Part shown: positions 51,914 through 59,911 of the stretch, one piece after another
Numbering within the stretch: position 1 is the stretch's first letter
How the letters are laid out: each line of letters starts with the position of its first letter
NCBI GenBank assembly: GCA_947493885.1
Contig: CANLTE010000003.1
Span: 124,001 to 188,000, forward strand
Source: an uncultured Maribacter sp.
GTDB lineage: Bacteria; Bacteroidota; Bacteroidia; Flavobacteriales; Flavobacteriaceae
Length of the DNA stretch: 64,000 nucleotides
Reading direction: 5' to 3'
Translations under genes and position numbers: made by a program
Notes under the pieces: generated by a model
What the model was told of the DNA's origin: nothing
What the model saw: the letters and a program-made list of their open reading frames with translations, nothing else
Databases searched by the model: none

Positions 51914-53971
51914 ATGACAAAGCCAATAGCTCCAATAGCAAATAAAAACTCAAAGAAAATAATTACGCATGATGATGTAAGAATTGATAATTATTATTGG
52001 CTAAATGATAGAGAGAATAGTGAGGTAATTAATTATTTGGAAAAAGAAAAGGAGTATTACGATGCCATGACCGCTCACACTAATGTTTTTCAAGAGTCAT
52101 TATTTCACGAAATGAAATCTCGAATAAAAGAAGATGATACTTCTGTGCCTTATAAACTAAATGGATATTGGTACATTACCCGTTTTGAAAAAGGAAAGGA
52201 GTATCCTATATATTCACGACATAAAGAAAATCTTAGTGCTCCTGAGGAAATTTTGTTTGATGGAAACGAAATGGCAAAGGGTCATGATTATTTTAATATT
52301 GGCGGAGTCTCTATAAGTCCAGATAATAATTATGCAGCTTTTGGTATAGATACGGTCTCAAGAAGACAGTATACTATTAAAATTAAAAATTTAGTTACTG
52401 GTGAAGTTTTATCAGATAAAATAGAAAACACTACGGGTAGCACTGTATGGGCAAATGATAATAAAACTTTGTTTTATTCAAAAAAGGATGCAACAACCTT
52501 ACGTGCAGATAAAATCTATAAACATATAAAAGGAAATTCAGAAAATGATGTTTTAGTTTTTCATGAGGAGGATGAAACATACAATACCTTCGTATATAAA
52601 ACTAAATCTAAAAAGTACATTGTAATAGGTTCTGTAAGTACACTAACAACAGAATATAGAACAGTAAATGCGGATACTCCGAATGATGAATTTAAGGTTT
52701 TTGCAGAACGAAAAAGAGGAGTTGAGTATTCTATTTTACATTTTGAAGATAGTTTTTACATTCTAACAAACAAAGATGGCGCCTTAAACTTTAAATTAAT
52801 GCGTGCCAAAGAGAGTAATACAAAAATGGATAGTTGGGAAGAGTTTGTACTACACCGAGAAAATGTATTATTGGAAGATGTAGATATTTTTAAAGATTAT
52901 TATGTTCTATCAGAAAGAGAAAACGGACTCAATAAAATAAAGGTTATAAAATGGAACAATAACCAAAGCTATTATTTGCCTTTTAATAATGAAACATACA
53001 CGGCAGACGTGGGCAATAATCCGGATTTTGACACTGAAACTCTTCGTTTTGTATATAATTCTATGACAACGCCAAACTCAGTTATAGATTTTAATATGAA
53101 AACTAGGGAAAAAGAAATAAAAAAAGAACAAGAGGTTCTTGGTGGTGCTTTTGATAAAGAAAACTATGTATCCGAAAGACTCTGGGCAGATGCTCGAGAT
53201 GGAGTGAAAGTCCCAATATCCATAGTATATAGAAAAGATACTAAAATCAATGAATCTACTCCAATTCTTCAATATGCTTATGGCTCATACGGTAGTACTG
53301 TGGATCCATATTTCTCCTCTATACGCTTAAGCCTTTTAGATAGGGGGTTTGCATTTGCAATTACACATATCAGAGGTGGTGAATACTTAGGAAGAGCTTG
53401 GTACGAAGATGGTAAGCTACTAAAGAAAAAAAATACCTTTACAGATTTTATTGATTGTTCAAAGTTTTTAATTGAGCAGAAATATACAAGTTCTGAACAT
53501 TTATATGCGATGGGGGGCTCCGCCGGTGGACTGTTAATGGGGGCAGTGGTAAATATGGAGCCAGAGCTTTATAATGGAGTAATCGCCTCCGTGCCTTTTG
53601 TAGATGTTGTAACCACAATGTTAGATGATACTATTCCTTTAACAACTGGAGAATATGATGAATGGGGAAATCCAAACGATAAAACCTACTATGACTATAT
53701 GAAATCTTACTCACCGTATGATAATGTGCGAAAATTAAACTATCCAAATTTATTAATTACCACAGGGCTTCATGATTCTCAAGTGCAATATTTTGAACCT
53801 GCAAAATGGGTTGCCAAATTAAGAGATTACAAAAAAAATAATAACTTATTATTGTTTGATATTAACATGGATGCTGGTCATGGGGGAGCATCCGGAAGAT
53901 TTGAATCCCTTAAAGAAATTGCTAAAGAATATTCATTTTTATTAGATTTAGAACGCAAAATTCCGTCATAA
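51914..53971 (+). CDS. S9A serine peptidase, oligopeptidase B type
   Basis: 685 residues. N-terminal seven-bladed propeller, C-terminal alpha/beta hydrolase with the triad Ser536 (GGSAGG), Asp in GLHDSQVQYFEP and His in MDAGHGGASGRF. The sequence around the active site (GEYDEWGNPNDKTYYDYM) and the YGxYG (AYGSYGSTVDPYFSS) match oligopeptidase B, which cuts short peptides after Arg/Lys in the cytoplasm. No signal peptide, consistent with that location. Confidence 0.94.
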   Translation: MTKPIAPIANKNSKKIITHDDVRIDNYYWLNDRENSEVINYLEKEKEYYDAMTAHTNVFQESLFHEMKSRIKEDDTSVPYKLNGYWYITRFEKGKEYPIYSRHKENLSAPEEILFDGNEMAKGHDYFNIGGVSISPDNNYAAFGIDTVSRRQYTIKIKNLVTGEVLSDKIENTTGSTVWANDNKTLFYSKKDATTLRADKIYKHIKGNSENDVLVFHEEDETYNTFVYKTKSKKYIVIGSVSTLTTEYRTVNADTPNDEFKVFAERKRGVEYSILHFEDSFYILTNKDGALNFKLMRAKESNTKMDSWEEFVLHRENVLLEDVDIFKDYYVLSERENGLNKIKVIKWNNNQSYYLPFNNETYTADVGNNPDFDTETLRFVYNSMTTPNSVIDFNMKTREKEIKKEQEVLGGAFDKENYVSERLWADARDGVKVPISIVYRKDTKINESTPILQYAYGSYGSTVDPYFSSIRLSLLDRGFAFAITHIRGGEYLGRAWYEDGKLLKKKNTFTDFIDCSKFLIEQKYTSSEHLYAMGGSAGGLLMGAVVNMEPELYNGVIASVPFVDVVTTMLDDTIPLTTGEYDEWGNPNDKTYYDYMKSYSPYDNVRKLNYPNLLITTGLHDSQVQYFEPAKWVAKLRDYKKNNNLLLFDINMDAGHGGASGRFESLKEIAKEYSFLLDLERKIPS

Positions 53972-54049
53972 TGCTAAAAAAGTAGTAATATTGTAGCATA
54001 ATTTTACGATATAAAACTTTTAAGCTATCGTGATTTAGAAGGTTGATTT

Positions 54050-55090
54050 ATGGAAAATAAGATAAATGCTTATAACAACGTTTTAGAACTCGTTGGTAAT
54101 ACACCTCTTATAAAGTTAAATAAAATTACATCTAAGTTTTCGGGAAATTTTTACGCTAAAGTAGAAGGTTTTAACCCAGGACATTCCTCTAAAGATCGCG
54201 TTGCGATACATATAATTGAACAAGCAGAGCGTAGTGGTCTTTTGAAAAAAGGAAGCACAATTATAGAAACGACATCTGGTAATACGGGCTTTAGTTTAGC
54301 CATGGTTAGTATTATAAAAGGGTATGATTGTATTTTAGCCGTTAGTTCTAAATCATCTATGGACAAAATAGACATGTTGCGCTCCATGGGTGCTAAAGTT
54401 TATGTTTGCCCCGCTCATGTAAGCGCAGATGATCCTAGGTCATATTATGAAGTAGCCAAAAGACTCCATAAGGAAACAGAAGGGTCTATTTATATAAATC
54501 AGTATTTTAATCAATTAAATACTGATGCACATTATCATACTACTGGAAAGGAGATATGGGAGCAAACAGGAGGACAGATTACTCATTTGGTAGCATGTAG
54601 TGGTACTGGAGGAACAATTTCTGGTGTTGCTAAATATTTGAAAGAAAAAAATCCAGATATAAAAGTTTTTGGAGTAGATGCTTATGGTTCTGTTTTAAAA
54701 AAATATCATGAAACGGGAAAGGTTGATCAAGACGAGATATACCCATATAGAATTGAAGGATTAGGAAAAAACTTAATACCTACCGCTACCAACTTTGAAG
54801 TGATTGATGAGTTTATAAAAGTAACTGATGAGGACAGCGCACATACTGCAAGGGAAATTGCCAAAACCGAAGGTTTATTTGTTGGGTATACAAGTGGCGC
54901 AGCCACTCAAGCCCTAAAACAATTAAACGATTTAGGCAAGTTTACTAAAAATAGCAATGTGGTTGTTATTTATCCTGACCATGGGTCACGCTATATGAGT
55001 AAAGTATATTGTGATAAATGGATGGAAGACCAAGGTTTTCTTAAAACTGAAGTTGTGGAAGAAAATCAGGAAATACAGTTTATTAAATAG
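54050..55090 (+). CDS. PLP-dependent cysteine-synthase-family enzyme, probable cysteate synthase
   Basis: 346-residue fold-type II PLP enzyme: Lys48 (SSKDRVAIH) binds PLP, SGNTG (76-80) and [14 protein letters not shown] complete the cofactor site. It is CysK/CysM-like but has an unusual segment ([20 protein letters not shown]) as found in Bacteroidetes cystathionine-beta-synthase-like proteins. Its neighbour is an alpha-oxoamine synthase that in Flavobacterium johnsoniae condenses cysteate with an acyl group, so by context this may make cysteate from phosphoserine and sulfite; ordinary cysteine synthase remains the alternative. Confidence 0.75.
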   Translation: MENKINAYNNVLELVGNTPLIKLNKITSKFSGNFYAKVEGFNPGHSSKDRVAIHIIEQAERSGLLKKGSTIIETTSGNTGFSLAMVSIIKGYDCILAVSSKSSMDKIDMLRSMGAKVYVCPAHVSADDPRSYYEVAKRLHKETEGSIYINQYFNQLNTDAHYHTTGKEIWEQTGGQITHLVACSGTGGTISGVAKYLKEKNPDIKVFGVDAYGSVLKKYHETGKVDQDEIYPYRIEGLGKNLIPTATNFEVIDEFIKVTDEDSAHTAREIAKTEGLFVGYTSGAATQALKQLNDLGKFTKNSNVVVIYPDHGSRYMSKVYCDKWMEDQGFLKTEVVEENQEIQFIK

Positions 55091-55117
55091 CAGTAACACA
55101 TTTATGTAATAAGAGTT

Positions 55118-55149
55118 AAGCAGTAACATGATTTGTTGCTGCTTTTTTT
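55118..55149 (+). terminator. Terminator after PLP-synthase gene
   Basis: AAGCAGTAACA and TGTTGCTGCTT pair (one U-G) around TGATT and lead into seven T. It separates this gene from the next one, so the pair is not a simple operon. Confidence 0.88.
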
Positions 55150-55186
55150 GGCTTTAATTTATTTATGAATCCTAGTTAAAAATCTC

Positions 55187-55194
55187 TATTTTTG
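55187..55194 (+). promoter_or_regulatory. Candidate -7 element TATTTTTG
   Basis: Matches TAnnTTTG and ends 21 bases before ATG 55216, supporting that start over the upstream TTG (55192), which overlaps the element. No good -33 box. Confidence 0.4.
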
Positions 55195-55215
55195 CATTTA
55201 GAACCAACGATTCGC

Positions 55216-56475
55216 ATGAAAGACTTATTTGAGAGAATTATAGCAAACAAAGGGCCTTTGGGAAAATGGGCTTCACAAGCAGAAGGTTATTTTGTTTTTC
55301 CAAAATTAGAAGGACCTATTTCAAATAGAATGAAATTCCAAGGAAAAGATGTAATTACTTGGAGTATAAATGATTATTTAGGACTTGCAAATCTTCCTGA
55401 AATAAAAAAGGTAGATGGTGAAGCTGCGTTAGAGCATGGAGCGGCTTATCCAATGGGAGCAAGAATGATGAGTGGTCATACCGAATACCATGAACAATTA
55501 GAAAATGAGTTGGCTGCTTTTTCTCAAAAGGAGGCGGCTTATCTTTTAAATTTTGGTTATCAAGGGTTTATGTCTGTAATAGACGCTTTGGTTACCAAAG
55601 ATGATATTATAGTTTATGACGTTGATTGTCATGCATGTATTATAGATGGTGTTCGTTTGCATATGGGTAAACGTTTTACTTTTACACATAATAACCCTGA
55701 AAGTCTTGAAAAAAACCTAGAGAGAGCTACCAAGTTAGCTGAACAAACAGGAGGCGGTATTCTAGTAATTTCAGAAGGGGTTTTTGGAATGCGTGGAGAG
55801 CAAGGGATTTTAAAGGAAATAGTAGCGTTAAAGAAAAAGTTCAACTTTAGGTTATTGGTAGACGATGCACATGGTTTTGGAACTCTTGGAAAAACAGGAG
55901 CAGGAGCAGGAGAAGAACAAGACGTTCAAGACGATATAGATGTGTATTTAGCTACTTTTGCTAAGTCTATGGCGAGTATAGGTGCTTTTGTGTCAGCAGA
56001 TCAAGAAATTATTGACTATCTGAAATACAATTTACGTTCTCAAATGTTTGCAAAATCATTACCCATGGTTTATGTAAAAGGAGCGTTAAAACGCTTGGAT
56101 ATGATGCGCACACAGCCTGAACTTAAAGCCAAACTTTGGGAAAATGTTAATGCCTTACAATCTGGTTTAAAAGAAAGAGGTTTTGATATTGGAACAACGT
56201 CTAGTTGTGTAACTCCAGTATATTTAAATGGTAGTATTCCAGAAGCGATGGCCTTGGTTAAAGATTTACGAGAAAATTTTGGAATTTTTTGCTCTATAGT
56301 TGTTTATCCGGTGATTCCTAAAGGATTAATTCTTTTAAGATTAATTCCTACCGCGACACATACCTTAGATGATGTAAACGAAACATTGGAAGCGTTTTCT
56401 GCAATTAGAGATAGACTTTCTAATGGAACTTATAAAAGATTATCTGCAGCTGTAGCTGCGGCTATGGGAGAATAA
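55216..56475 (+). CDS. Alpha-oxoamine synthase, probable cysteate acyltransferase (sulfonolipid)
   Basis: 419 residues from ATG 55216. Fold-type I PLP enzyme of the serine palmitoyltransferase/KBL family: DCHACIIDG, LLVDDAHGFGTLG (PLP Asp/His near 217-219) and the Schiff-base Lys250 in ATFAKSMASIGAF; the C-terminus ends GLILLRLIPTATHT. It condenses an amino acid with an acyl thioester with loss of CO2. In flavobacteria the homologue makes 3-ketocapnine, precursor of sulfonolipids; a sphingolipid serine version or KBL are alternatives. Cysteate-synthase-like gene upstream and GNAT gene downstream support the first. Confidence 0.82.
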   Translation: MKDLFERIIANKGPLGKWASQAEGYFVFPKLEGPISNRMKFQGKDVITWSINDYLGLANLPEIKKVDGEAALEHGAAYPMGARMMSGHTEYHEQLENELAAFSQKEAAYLLNFGYQGFMSVIDALVTKDDIIVYDVDCHACIIDGVRLHMGKRFTFTHNNPESLEKNLERATKLAEQTGGGILVISEGVFGMRGEQGILKEIVALKKKFNFRLLVDDAHGFGTLGKTGAGAGEEQDVQDDIDVYLATFAKSMASIGAFVSADQEIIDYLKYNLRSQMFAKSLPMVYVKGALKRLDMMRTQPELKAKLWENVNALQSGLKERGFDIGTTSSCVTPVYLNGSIPEAMALVKDLRENFGIFCSIVVYPVIPKGLILLRLIPTATHTLDDVNETLEAFSAIRDRLSNGTYKRLSAAVAAAMGE

Positions 56476-56497
56476 CCCACAATTGATTGTATCCACT

Positions 56498-56536
56498 AAA
56501 AAACCTCAAATATTTGTTAAGTATTTGAGGTTTTTT
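56498..56536. terminator. Bidirectional terminator
   Basis: AAACCTCAAATA and TATTTGAGGTTT around a 9-base loop, A/T runs both sides; between the oxoamine synthase (+) and GNAT gene (-). Confidence 0.9.
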
Positions 56537-56538
56537 AT

Positions 56539-57660
56539 TTAAGATAAATTTTTACGATAAGTTCTTCTTCTTTTAAACACTTCTGGGTTAAAATGCTTCC
56601 ACATTTGTCTAATGGCAATATTGTCAGACAGTTCAGGTGTTCGTATACAATTTTGAATGCCCTTTTTTGTAAACGTTTTATAGTACTCGCTAAATATAAT
56701 GGCGGTTAGTCCTTTATTTTGATATTCAGGGTGTATGCCTATTAAATAAAATAGAACGTCCTTACTATTCTTTTTAGCCTTTAAGAGATGAAACAACCCA
56801 AATGGAAACAACTTTCCGTTTGCCTTTTGTAATGCCTCAGAAAATGAAGGCATAACAATACTGAATGCAACCAAATTTTCATTTTCGTCTACAATAAACT
56901 TTATATACTCAGGATTAATGAAACTGATATACTTTTTTTTGAAGTATTCTTTTTGGATATCTGTTATGGGAACAAAAGACGCCAACGAAGCGTAGGTTTC
57001 ATTAAATAAATCAAACATTTTGTTCGCTAAAGGCATTACCTCTTTAGTTTTGGTAAAATTAATTGCTTTTAAATTATATCTTTTTTTAATAAGTCTATTT
57101 GCTTTTTCAAAAGATTCTGGTTTTGTATTTGAGAACAAAAACCTGTTTTCTAGATATTCTTTTTCCGTTACAAAGCCTAATGCTGTGTAGTGATTTTTAT
57201 AATACGGATGATTGTACCAAGTAATCATACTACCTATTATATCAAAGCCATCAACCAGTACGCCAACTTTATCTAAATTAGAAAAACCAACAGGTCCTTC
57301 CATGTAGTCAAGGTTATTTTCTTTTCCAATAGCTTCAACTTTTTCAAGTAACGCTTTAGAAACTTCAGGGTCATCAACAAAATCAAACCAACCAAAACGC
57401 ATTTTCTTTACTTTTTGTTGATTTACTTCAATCCAGTTAATAATTGCTGCTATTCGACCAACAATTTTATTGTTTTTATATGCTAGAAAAAATTGTGCTT
57501 GCGCATCTTTAAATACAGGGTTTTTTTCTGTATTAAAAGTTTCTAATTCATCATTAACAATAGGGGGTACCCAATATTTAGAATCTTTATAAAGCGAAAA
57601 AGGAAATTTTACAAACTTTTTTAATTCTGCTTTGTTTTTAGCTTCTTTTAAAACAATCAT
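56539..57660 (-). CDS. GNAT-family acyltransferase, large form
   Basis: 373 residues with two GNAT-like halves. The N-terminal part has KNNKIVGRIAAIINW and FGWFDFVDDPEVSKALLEKVE; the C-terminal part has LVAFSIVMPSFSEAL and LIGIHPEYQNKGLTAIIFSEYY, the Q/R-x-x-G-x-G/A acyl-CoA loop. Large GNAT proteins of this type occur beside sphingolipid/sulfonolipid synthases in Bacteroidetes, and the bacterial ceramide synthase of Caulobacter is also GNAT-related, so N-acylation of a capnine-like base is a fair inference. Convergent with the oxoamine synthase. Confidence 0.72.
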   Translation of the reverse strand: MIVLKEAKNKAELKKFVKFPFSLYKDSKYWVPPIVNDELETFNTEKNPVFKDAQAQFFLAYKNNKIVGRIAAIINWIEVNQQKVKKMRFGWFDFVDDPEVSKALLEKVEAIGKENNLDYMEGPVGFSNLDKVGVLVDGFDIIGSMITWYNHPYYKNHYTALGFVTEKEYLENRFLFSNTKPESFEKANRLIKKRYNLKAINFTKTKEVMPLANKMFDLFNETYASLASFVPITDIQKEYFKKKYISFINPEYIKFIVDENENLVAFSIVMPSFSEALQKANGKLFPFGLFHLLKAKKNSKDVLFYLIGIHPEYQNKGLTAIIFSEYYKTFTKKGIQNCIRTPELSDNIAIRQMWKHFNPEVFKRRRTYRKNLS

Positions 57661-57721
57661 AAACTATTATTAGGGTATATCAATATTACGCATTATTACT
57701 AAGGCTGTAAAACACTATTTT

Positions 57722-58333
57722 TTACACGATAACTTTTGCGGAGTTTATCATAAAATAATCTTGCAAACGTTCTAATTTAGGGCTCATTTTTTCAGCGAAT
57801 ACTACGTATTGACATTTTTTAATACTCTCAGATAAAGATGTAATGGCCATTAAATCCCCTCTTTGAATTAAAAAATCAGCCTCACTAATGGCAAAAATTT
57901 TAAGTTGCGATAAACTTACTCCATTTGATAAAAATAGTTGATAAATATTTTTAGGAGTAGTAATTAAAACATCAACACCCATAAAGATTTCGGATTTTTG
58001 AACATCAATATGCAATTTTTCATAACCCATATAAACTCGGATTCCCATATATCTTGTGAATTCAACGAACTTGGTGTGTAAGGCTATAGCTTTTTCTTTG
58101 TTTTCAACAATAATAACAGCTCTAGGAGCATTACCTTCTGGGGCACACTGTAGTTTTTGTAATATAGATATTATTAATGAGGTGGTTTTTCCACTATCTT
58201 TTGGTGCTATGCCGTATACATTAGCACCACTTTTAATTTTCTTTATTCCTATTTGTTGAAAAGGGGTAGGAGTTTCAATATTTAAAAGAGTTATAATTTC
58301 TTTAAGTGCGGGATGTAATTTTCTAAAAGCCAT
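57722..58333 (-). CDS. Degenerate single-domain DEAD-box protein
   Basis: 203 residues from ATG 58333 (the longer reading starts at TTG 58339). Only the first RecA lobe is present. Q-motif TPTPFQQIGI (21-30) and Walker A APKDSGKTT (43-51) remain, and motif Ib TTP (125-127), but motif II is SEAD (150-153) in place of DEAD and motif III (SAT) is FAEK. The second lobe needed for unwinding is missing entirely. It can probably still bind ATP; it may be a non-catalytic partner of RNA processing. The frame is intact, so it is not an obvious pseudogene. Confidence 0.8.
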   Translation of the reverse strand: MAFRKLHPALKEIITLLNIETPTPFQQIGIKKIKSGANVYGIAPKDSGKTTSLIISILQKLQCAPEGNAPRAVIIVENKEKAIALHTKFVEFTRYMGIRVYMGYEKLHIDVQKSEIFMGVDVLITTPKNIYQLFLSNGVSLSQLKIFAISEADFLIQRGDLMAITSLSESIKKCQYVVFAEKMSPKLERLQDYFMINSAKVIV

Positions 58334-58344
58334 AAACAAGAACT

Positions 58345-58370
58345 AAAAAAGAAGCAAATAAGCTTCTTTT
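58345..58370 (-). terminator. Terminator between OMP gene and helicase-like gene
   Basis: On the minus strand AAAAGAAGC, then GCTTCTTTTTT with a 6-base loop; beyond the start of the 57722 gene and 58 bases before the 58428 gene's stop, so it likely belongs to the OMP transcript only if read past its stop codon on the minus strand. Confidence 0.6.
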
Positions 58371-58427
58371 ATACAATGCAAATATAGCTTGAATTATAGC
58401 TATATATGAAGATATTAATAAGATTAG

Positions 58428-59510
58428 TTAAAAATCTATTACTCCATTGTCTTCTTCTTTTTGTTTCTTTTTTTCTTTTTTACGCTGTTTTCTCAGTTGT
58501 TTTTTGCTCGGGCTTAAATCAATATCTTCAGCGCCAGATCCCTTTTTAGTAGCTCTTTTTTCCTTCTTTTTTTTCTTTTTCATGGCGCCTTTTTTAATTT
58601 CTCCACCATTTTCGTTTGCTTTTTGCTCTTCAATAGAAATTACCTTATCCTTATGCATATCAAATCTGTAAGAGCCTCCAAGTCCAATAAACAATCTAGA
58701 TGGAGTATCTTTAATACCCGTTCCTATATTAAAATCCGCTTGTAAGGTTTCATTAAATAAATAGGCAAAACCACCTCGAAATAAGTTATCTGAATAACGA
58801 TCACTTTTAATGCCTTGATTTTCTATGAAAAAACTCCACTTAGGATTTCTAAAAGCTCTAGTAAACGAAACAATGTAACTCATTTCAGGGAAATCTGTTC
58901 CAAGACGATCATAAGCACAGTTCATTATTAAAACGGTTCTTGGCGTTAATCTACTCTGGGTAGCTACCATAACTCTAGGTGAAATTGTAGGGTCTCCAAC
59001 ATAAAACGGATTGTCACCAATTATAAAGTTGGCACCTCCGTAAATAGAAACGGCTGGTAATAAATTTTTCCATTGAAATCTATGATTAGCTTTCCAACTA
59101 TATAAGTTTGGTTTGTTATTTTCAGGATTTTTAAATGGATCATAAACCAAAAATTTTAACCCTAACCTATTTCTATAAAAATTGGTTTTTGAGCTTTTAA
59201 CATTCGTTTCCTGATGTGTAATGTTTTGGTTTTGATATGTGCCTTCCCAGTTAATTTCAAGACGTTCAAATAATAAACCGTATCGGAGTGATATATCGCT
59301 TCCAAGAATGTTTGATTTAGTATTTAATAGTGCGTGATCTTGTTGTTCATATATAATTCCACCTTCTACTTGAATAACGTTTTTTCCCACGGCATATGCA
59401 CTTGCAGATTGTCCGGGTCTGTTAGAGTTAATAACATCTGTATATTGCGAAAAAGTAAAAAAAGGGGCTATAGCAATAGCAAAAGTGGTTATAAGATTGA
59501 GTTTATTCAT
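58428..59510 (-). CDS. Outer membrane beta-barrel protein with lysine-rich tail
   Basis: 360 residues. Signal peptide (MNKLNLITTFAIAIAPFFTFSQ), then a predicted barrel of the phenol/MetA-pathway family (Phenol_MetA_deg): SNRPGQSASAYAVGKNVIQVEGG, YGGANFIIGD, TPSRLFIGLGGSYRF. The last 80 residues are an unusual polybasic tail (KKGAMKKKKKKEKRATKK, then KKQLRKQRKKEKKKQKEED). Transport of a small molecule is the family's suggested role; the tail may bind LPS or the wall. It is divergent from the DUF4834 gene. Confidence 0.8.
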   Translation of the reverse strand: MNKLNLITTFAIAIAPFFTFSQYTDVINSNRPGQSASAYAVGKNVIQVEGGIIYEQQDHALLNTKSNILGSDISLRYGLLFERLEINWEGTYQNQNITHQETNVKSSKTNFYRNRLGLKFLVYDPFKNPENNKPNLYSWKANHRFQWKNLLPAVSIYGGANFIIGDNPFYVGDPTISPRVMVATQSRLTPRTVLIMNCAYDRLGTDFPEMSYIVSFTRAFRNPKWSFFIENQGIKSDRYSDNLFRGGFAYLFNETLQADFNIGTGIKDTPSRLFIGLGGSYRFDMHKDKVISIEEQKANENGGEIKKGAMKKKKKKEKRATKKGSGAEDIDLSPSKKQLRKQRKKEKKKQKEEDNGVIDF

Positions 59511-59614
59511 CTTTAAAAAGTTACCTTTAACTAGGATTTTATTAATATTTTAAGATTTTTGCTCTGCTAATACAACGGTAGAATTGTACTTTTGATATAC
59601 TTTAATAAAATAAA

Positions 59615-59878
59615 ATGGCATTTTTTAAAACGATTTTAATAATTCTCTTAATTTATTATTTGCTTAAAATAGTAGTACGCTTGTTTGCCCCTAAAATATT
59701 AAACTACGCTGCTAAAAAAACAGAAGCACATTTTAGAGGAGCTTTTAATGATTTTTCAGAAACAAATTCTAAAAGCGAGGAAAAAGTAGGGGATGTTATT
59801 ATAGATAAAAACACAACTAAGAAAGGTTCTTCGTCAAAAAAAGTTGGTGAGTATATCGATTTTGAAGAGGTAGAGTAA
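59615..59878 (+). CDS. DUF4834 family membrane protein
   Basis: 87 residues: one N-terminal membrane helix (FFKTILIILLIYYLLKIVVRLF), a short helix, and a charged tail ending GEYIDFEEVE. It matches DUF4834, a small flavobacterial family found next to YfhO genes. Function unknown. YfhO starts 33 bases downstream on the same strand. Confidence 0.85.
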   Translation: MAFFKTILIILLIYYLLKIVVRLFAPKILNYAAKKTEAHFRGAFNDFSETNSKSEEKVGDVIIDKNTTKKGSSSKKVGEYIDFEEVE

Positions 59879-59911
59879 TTATATTTACAAAACCAACTAC
59901 TATTATTCTAT

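Noticed and set aside
55192-55215. TTG start for the oxoamine synthase
   Set aside because: It overlaps the candidate -7 promoter box, and ATG 55216 gives the usual family N-terminus.
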